Origin: Gammaproteobacteria bacterium | GTDB taxonomy: Bacteria; Pseudomonadota; Gammaproteobacteria; Arenicellales; Poriferihabitantaceae | DNA length: 10,154 nucleotides | Assembly (NCBI GenBank): GCA_020027415.1 | Contig: JAHRAW010000083.1 | Location: forward strand, 1-10,154 | Direction of reading: 5' to 3' | Shown: piece after piece, positions 6,644-10,154 of the stretch | Layout: the number at the start of each line of letters is the position of its first letter | Numbering within the stretch: the first letter of the stretch is position 1 | Program-made: the position numbers and the translations under genes | Notes under the pieces: model-generated | Told to the model about the DNA's origin: nothing | Database searches by the model: none | What the model saw: only the letters and a program-made list of their open reading frames with translations

Positions 6644-7335
6644 TTAATCGTTGTCGCGCAAGCCGGCGCCGGCGCCGACCAAGCGCGCCGCTTCGGTGGG
6701 CTCTACATAAGTGCGCGCGGCGAATTGTTCAAGGCGGCGCCATATCTCAGCGTCCATATGCGTAGCGCCGAAGTGAGGCGGGGCACTTGGGCGCCGAGAC
6801 TGCTGATACTGGGCGGGTCGTCGTCGGCTTCGCACACTCGGCATCGCATAGAAGCCGCGCGTTCGCATTCCATCGCGTCTGGCTCGGCGGCGATATGCAG
6901 GTCGCCGCGCCAACAGCGCAAGCGCACTCCGCGCCAACTCACCTTGCCAACGAGGTCTTCTAGGTCCGCCATATTGCCAATCACGCTAACCACCAACAAC
7001 GGGTAGGCGATGGCGGCGGTGTGCAAGTTTAGGGCGTGGTCTGCTTTACGCGCCGCGCGTTGCAGGCAATCGCTCACCGATACGCCGACCACCAACGGAT
7101 CCAGCACCCCGCTCGGCGCGCGCCACTTGTCGCTCAACGATATCGGCGCCAGTTGCGAATAGTCGCAGTCGGCGTGCCGCTGCAAAGTCGCTGCCAACGC
7201 CGCCGCGCCGGGCAATTGATACGCATGCAGCCAGCGCAACGCTTTGCCGACTTCGTCCGCCAGCCCCCAAGATAGCCCGGCGCCGCGCGCGGCTTTGCGC
7301 GCAACTTGCTCAATCTGGTTGAGCGAGCAAATCAT
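6644..7335 (-). pseudogene. DUF3726 family gene with a frameshift
   Basis: From ATG 7335 the product begins MICSLNQIEQVARKAARGAG, the typical start of DUF3726 proteins, and stays in frame for about 184 codons to SSLGAQV. The family-like C terminus (WRRLEQFAARTYVEPTEAAR followed by LVGAGAGLRDND, stop at 6644) is in another frame. Adding one C to the run of four at 6780-6783 joins the two into a clean 230-residue protein, since 692 bases plus one is 231 codons. Without this the original frame runs on to a wrong C terminus at 6703. The cause may be real decay or an under-called homopolymer in the assembly. The function of DUF3726 is unknown. The start overlaps the end of the upstream gene by 26 bases, which suggests translational coupling before the damage. 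Confidence 0.75.
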
Positions 7336-8945
7336 CAATCAGCCATCGCTCGGCGTCGGGCAGCGGCGGATAAATTCAATCGTCGGCTTGCATGCGCGCC
7401 AGTTCGGTGGGGAAGGGCGCGTGTTGATACATGGTGATGCGCATCCAGCGAGCCGATTTTGGGTCAAATTGATTGGCGCCGAAAAAGGACAATTTGCAGC
7501 GCAATAAATCAATCGGCAGCAAGCGCGCGGCAATCAGGTTGTCGCGGATTTCCGCATACGGCAATTTGGCGACGATCTGGATGCGGCGCACCGCGTGCCG
7601 ATGTTGCGGGTGGCGCAGCAGAAATTCCGCCACCGGTTAGCGCGCCTCTTGGTCGCCGAGGGTGCAGAGGTCGGCGTGCAGGGCGGCGATGGCGCGGGCA
7701 AAAGCCAGCGGCAACTCTTTGTCGGCGCCGGGTTCGGTAAAACGCTCGCCCAATCGCGGCTCTAATTTTTCTTCGGAGACATACCAAAACCGCGCGCAAT
7801 GCGACGGTTGCGCGTAGTCGGTGGTCAGCGCCCACGCATAATCGGTTTCAATGCGGCGGCGCAATTCGGCGACGCTTTGTTGCCCGCGAATGCGCCAATA
7901 ACGGGTTTCATCGCTCGCCATGCACTCGCTCAAATCGTCAATCAACTCGCCATGCGGCTCTAGTATCAGGGTGACCAACAACTCCTGCCCTTCCATAGAC
8001 AACGCGCGCTGCGCAACTTGATTGTGAATATGGGCGATATCCGCGCTGAGTTCGGCAATCCGTTGGCGTTGGCGGGGGTCGTCGGTGCGCCAGAGCTGCA
8101 AGGTGATTCGCATGCGCGCCAGCAGTTGGCTAAATTGAAGCCGCGTGTCGGGTTGGGGCGGGCAACGCGCGCACCCGCGCCAACGCCGTTTCGCGGGCGT
8201 GTATCCAGCGATGTAACAACGATGGGTGCAACAACATAAACGGCGCCATGCCGAGTCCGGTGGCATTGCCCACGCCGAGTTGGCGCGCCACTTCACGGTG
8301 CAGTTTCACCGCCTGCTGCGGATGTTTGGCATGCGCGAGGTGCTCTACGAGATCAATGGTAAACCAGCGAATCAACCAAACCGCCAACAATTCGGCGCGA
8401 AACGGCGCGCTAAATTCGGCCCGCTGGACGATGCGCTCGCGGTCGCTCAAACCGAATTTTCCGTTGCCATACACCGCCGTAGTGCGCATCAGATAACCGC
8501 TCTGCGCGATTCGCTCCGGCTGCGGTTGCGCGCCCTGGGCAAGCCGCGCAACCACATGCTCAAATAGCCGCACGCTGCGGTTGGCGCGCGCTAACACCAA
8601 CTCGCTTTGGCGGTAGTGTCCGGCTTCTTGCTGCGGCACATTTTCAGCCAGCCGCGCGAGTTCTTGTTCATCCCGGGTGCCGTCGTATAACGCGAAGGTG
8701 GCGTCCCAGGCTTGCGCAAGCACGCGCTCGGAGCGTTCTGCGGACGGCAAATCGTGCGCGAAGCACACCAATGTATAGTGATGTTGCGGTCCGCTGGCGC
8801 GATACAACGCCAGCCCGGTGCCGCGCGCGTCCACCTGCCAACGCACGCGCGCGAATTGCCAGTGATGTTGTTTCAGGTTGCGCAACAGGGCGCGCATAAA
8901 ACTCAATCGGGTTTGATGAAAACTCCCCAACCGCGCCAGTTTCAT
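7310..8945 (-). pseudogene. unrecognised gene of ~544 codons broken by one frameshift and two stops
   Basis: I cannot name a domain family; the N terminus MKLARLGSFHQTRLSFMRAL, with TLVCFAHDLPSAERSERV and AWDATFALYDG further on, resembles an unnamed family I have met beside DUF3726 genes. The frame from ATG 8945 runs about 262 codons, then stops at 8130 after a wrong tail. Dropping one C from the run of four at 8155-8158 joins ALPA to QPDTRLQFSQLLARM. That frame then meets TAA at 7637-7639 (codon 436), continues as PVAEFLLRHPQHRHAVRRIQ, meets TGA at 7376-7378 (codon 523), and continues as IYPPLPDAERWLIDDLLAQP to TGA at 7310-7312. The repaired length, 1635 bases, is exactly 545 codons. There is no signal peptide or membrane segment. 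Separate short genes are the alternative, but the middle piece would then start at a poorly supported GTG (7633). Confidence 0.65.
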
Positions 8946-9025
8946 CACTTGCTGCGGGGGCGCAGGGCGCTTTGCAAAGGCGTCGGCATCGTCGCCGCAG
9001 GCGGCGCGGTCATGGTGTCGGGCAT
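8945..9025 (-). CDS. possible 26-residue leader ORF overlapping the next start
   Basis: ATG 9025 opens a 26-codon frame, MPDTMTAPPAATM and so on, ending LRPRSK, whose TGA shares a base with the ATG of the 544-codon gene (TGATG at 8943-8947). That junction is the classic layout for translational coupling. The peptide is rich in Pro, Ala and Thr. There is no clear ribosome binding site, and I recognise no family. It could be a leader peptide, the remnant of a larger gene, or chance. Confidence 0.3.
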   Translation of the reverse strand: MPDTMTAPPAATMPTPLQSALRPRSK

Positions 9026-9054
9026 GCGGTTGGCTTGAGTGGGTGCGGGCGACA

Positions 9055-9082
9055 ATTATGACAATTGAAACAAGTGCGACAA
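9055..9082 (-). promoter_or_regulatory. candidate promoter of the broken two-gene unit
   Basis: On the minus strand there is a -35 TTGTCG (plus 9077-9082, four of six), a 16-base spacer and a -10 CATAAT (plus 9055-9060, five of six). The start would be near 9048, about 100 bases ahead of ATG 8945. One arm of the dyad at 9078-9097 overlaps the -35. Confidence 0.45.
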
Positions 9083-9097
9083 TCGCAGCGTATTGTC
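9078..9097. promoter_or_regulatory. GACAAT-N8-ATTGTC dyad, possible operator
   Basis: GACAAT (9078-9083) and ATTGTC (9092-9097) form a perfect inverted repeat with an 8-base centre. Two further GACAAT words lie at 9051-9056 and 9060-9065. Four half-sites in 47 bases across a promoter look like a regulator binding array. The regulator is unknown. Confidence 0.42.
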
Positions 9098-9130
9098 AAT
9101 GCAGAGTAGGCGCTGGAAAAGTACCAATTG

Positions 9131-9143
9131 AAAAAGAGGGGGA
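9131..9143 (-). terminator. T-tract at the rnpB 3' end
   Basis: The transcript ends CTCCCCCTCTTTTTC: a run of five T (plus A 9131-9135) directly after the 3' strand of P1. No separate GC hairpin precedes it, so termination probably uses the end of rnpB itself. The call is moderate. Confidence 0.45.
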
Positions 9144-9498
9144 GCCGGTCGTTAAGCCGGGTTCTGTCGAGGACAGTTATTCATCTGCGACCTTTGTCAC
9201 CAAAGGCCTGTAGCAACCTACCCGGATCCTCACGTGAGCCGCGTCATACGGATCTCTATTCGGTCTTGCTCCAGGCGGGGGTTTGCCATGCCGCCCCTGT
9301 TGCCAGTGGCGCGGTGCGCTCTTACCGCACCATTTCACCCTTACCCGATTGCTCGGGCGGTATATTTTCTGTGGCACTTGCCGTCGGCTCACGCCGCCCA
9401 GGAGTTACCTGGCGCCTTGGCTCAATGGAGCCCGGACTTTCCTCTCGGTCGCACGGCATGCAACCGTGCGAACAAGCAACTGTCTAACCGACTCCCCA
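9137..9498 (-). ncRNA. rnpB: RNase P RNA (bacterial type A)
   Basis: The catalytic RNA of RNase P, which trims the 5' leaders of precursor tRNAs, including the three in this window. Conserved elements read on the minus strand are GAGGAAAGTCCGGGCTCC (plus 9427-9444), GGTGCGGTAAGAGCGCACCG in the middle, and ACAGAACCCGGCTTA (plus 9153-9167) near the 3' end. The termini GGGGAGTCGG and CCGGCTCCCC pair to form helix P1. The length is about 360 bases, normal for type A. The 5' end is placed near 9497 from P1 and the promoter; the exact ends are uncertain by a few bases. Confidence 0.96.
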
Positions 9499-9503
9499 GC
9501 GGG

Positions 9504-9532
9504 AGCATAACGGTATCGCGCACGCAACGCAA
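9504..9532 (-). promoter_or_regulatory. promoter of rnpB
   Basis: On the minus strand there is a -35 TTGCGT (plus 9527-9532), a 17-base spacer and a -10 TATGCT (plus 9504-9509). The start falls at about 9497, exactly where helix P1 requires the RNA to begin, so the two predictions support each other. Confidence 0.7.
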
Positions 9533-9603
9533 TTGGATTTTGTGATGCGCCACCGGCGGCGCACGGGTTGCTTGTTGGCGCGACGCAGCGGGCGCGGGCG
9601 ACG

Positions 9604-9630
9604 AAAAAAAGGGCGGTCTGACGACCGCCC
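9604..9630 (-). terminator. Rho-independent terminator of the DUF1127 operon
   Basis: On the minus strand GGGCGGTC and GACCGCCC form a perfect 8-base-pair stem with a 4-base loop, followed at once by seven T (plus A 9604-9610). It lies 40 bases after the DUF1127 stop codon and insulates rnpB. The bases between it and the rnpB promoter (9541-9603) hold nothing else I can support. Confidence 0.93.
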
Positions 9631-9670
9631 AACACCCACCAACGAGGAATGAAACTGAAATGAAGCTGTT

Positions 9671-9955
9671 TTAAGCGGCTTTTTTAACCGCAGTTTTTAC
9701 CGCTGCTACCGGTTTGGCTCCATAGAGGGTGGTTGGCAGGGTGGCGACTTGCGCGCCGCCGCCCTTGACCACTTCCTCAATCTGATACCGCTCAATGCCA
9801 ATGTCGCGCAACAGGGCATCCGGCAAGGCTCTCAATTCGCGCGCCGCCAAGCGGCGGGTTCTCCAGTTTTTCACGGCAAGCAAAATCCGTGACAACAGAG
9901 TTGGGCGAAACGGAACATGCAAGATGTTGCCGCCGCCCGCTAAATTATTGCTCAT
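9671..9955 (-). CDS. DUF1127 (YjiS-like) domain protein
   Basis: A 94-residue protein with the DUF1127 core in residues about 25-62, including NWRTRRLAARELRAL and then LRDIGIERYQIEEVV. This Arg-rich helix with L-x-DIG is the hallmark of the family. The roughly 24-residue N-terminal tail and the Lys/Ala-rich C terminus (VKTAVKKAA) make it longer than the minimal 45-70-residue members. Small DUF1127 proteins in Alphaproteobacteria affect phosphate and carbon metabolism or RNA turnover; the role here is unknown. ATG 9955 has GGAAG about seven bases upstream. It follows the 28-residue membrane peptide gene by 13 bases and ends in a strong terminator, so the two probably form one operon. Confidence 0.88.
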   Translation of the reverse strand: MSNNLAGGGNILHVPFRPTLLSRILLAVKNWRTRRLAARELRALPDALLRDIGIERYQIEEVVKGGGAQVATLPTTLYGAKPVAAVKTAVKKAA

Positions 9956-9968
9956 GGTCGGCTTCCGG

Positions 9969-10055
9969 TTAACTCAATACGGTTATAATCAGCGTCAGAA
10001 TTGCCAACGCACCCACGTAGGCGATGCCCACTTTAATAAATAAATCGTTTGCCAT
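9969..10055 (-). CDS. 28-residue single-helix membrane peptide
   Basis: From ATG 10055 the frame encodes 28 residues: MANDLFIKVG, then IAYVGALAILTLIITVLS, then TAA at 9971-9969. Residues 7-27 are almost entirely hydrophobic and would span the membrane once, with a short polar N terminus. The ribosome binding site GAGGGG lies eight bases before the ATG, among the best in the window. The stop is 13 bases before the DUF1127 start, which suggests an operon. I recognise no named family. Open frames this short can occur by chance, but the strong ribosome binding site, the hydrophobic pattern and the tight spacing together support a real gene. Such peptides often bind and tune larger membrane proteins; that is inference. 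Confidence 0.68.
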   Translation of the reverse strand: MANDLFIKVGIAYVGALAILTLIITVLS

Positions 10056-10095
10056 TTTTGCGTCCCCTCTTAAAGGTCATCAGGTTGTTCAGGTA

Positions 10096-10153
10096 ATGAG
10101 CGGCGAAATTAAGTAACGCGGTGCAGTTGGGAAAATTAATTCATGCCGCTCAT
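10096..10153. repeat. imperfect inverted repeat at the right edge
   Basis: ATGAGCGGC (10096-10104) pairs with GCCGCTCAT (10145-10153), and after small bulges AATTAA (10107-10112) pairs with TTAATT (10136-10141), leaving a 23-base loop. It lies upstream of the 28-residue peptide gene and could be a leader structure, an operator, or the end of a gene beyond the window. No T-tract follows, so it is not a standard terminator. I see no clear promoter between it and the peptide gene. Confidence 0.45.
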
Positions 10154-10154
10154 C

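Noticed and set aside
7376..7378. In-frame TGA read as tryptophan or selenocysteine
   Set aside because: A TGG-like codon here would give ADDWIYPPLP, which reads well, but uvrC, the corrinoid gene and the phosphoribosyltransferase gene all use TGA as a normal stop, and a TAA and a frameshift interrupt the same gene. Simple decay explains all of it.
7339..7533. 64-codon minus-strand frame as a gene
   Set aside because: It is a shadow of the last part of the broken 544-codon gene and is rich in Cys, Pro and Arg, with no family resemblance.

Overview
The window looks like a proteobacterial chromosome, most likely a gammaproteobacterium. On the minus strand the order uvrC, pgsA, tRNA-Gly(GCC), tRNA-Cys(GCA), tRNA-Leu(UAA) matches the uvrC-pgsA-glyW-cysT-leuZ order of E. 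coli, and the RNase P RNA is the ordinary bacterial A type. Several other genes (corrinoid protein, DUF1638, 'virulence factor' domain, DUF3726, DUF1127, and EF-P with an MKIS-type N terminus) are families I associate mainly with marine alphaproteobacteria. The lineage is therefore either an unusual gammaproteobacterium or one that exchanged genes with alphaproteobacteria. This is inference; no database search was possible.

Layout, left to right; everything is on the minus strand except efp. (1) 1-1966: a one-carbon cluster in transcription order corrinoid-binding protein, DUF1638 protein, small 'virulence factor' domain protein, and then a gene running off the left edge that has its own near-consensus promoter, an overlapping palindrome and a strong ribosome binding site. 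(2) 2064-3255: a phosphoribosyltransferase 31 bases downstream of a Gly-Cys-Leu tRNA operon, which has a clear sigma70 promoter. (3) 3314-5867: pgsA and uvrC. (4) 5948-6596: promoter and gene for elongation factor P, the only plus-strand gene. (5) 6644-9082: a two-gene unit that appears to be decaying. A DUF3726 gene carries one frameshift, and an unrecognised gene of about 544 codons carries one frameshift and two in-frame stops. Upstream are a short overlapping ORF, a promoter and a GACAAT dyad. (6) 9131-9532: rnpB with its promoter and a T-rich 3' end. (7) 9604-10154: a DUF1127 gene with a strong terminator, preceded by an unlisted 28-residue single-helix membrane peptide with a good ribosome binding site, and an imperfect inverted repeat at the right edge.

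Functionally, the left cluster probably moves methyl groups from a methylated substrate through a cobalamin carrier to a folate pool. The substrate methyltransferase would lie outside the window or be the partial gene at its left edge. The middle is housekeeping: translation (tRNAs, EF-P, RNase P), phospholipid synthesis (pgsA), DNA repair (uvrC) and purine salvage (phosphoribosyltransferase). The most notable items are the reconstructed broken operon at 6.6-8.9 kb, the tiny membrane-protein gene upstream of the DUF1127 gene, and the regulated-looking promoter at 89-129. I found no CRISPR array, transposon or phage genes.
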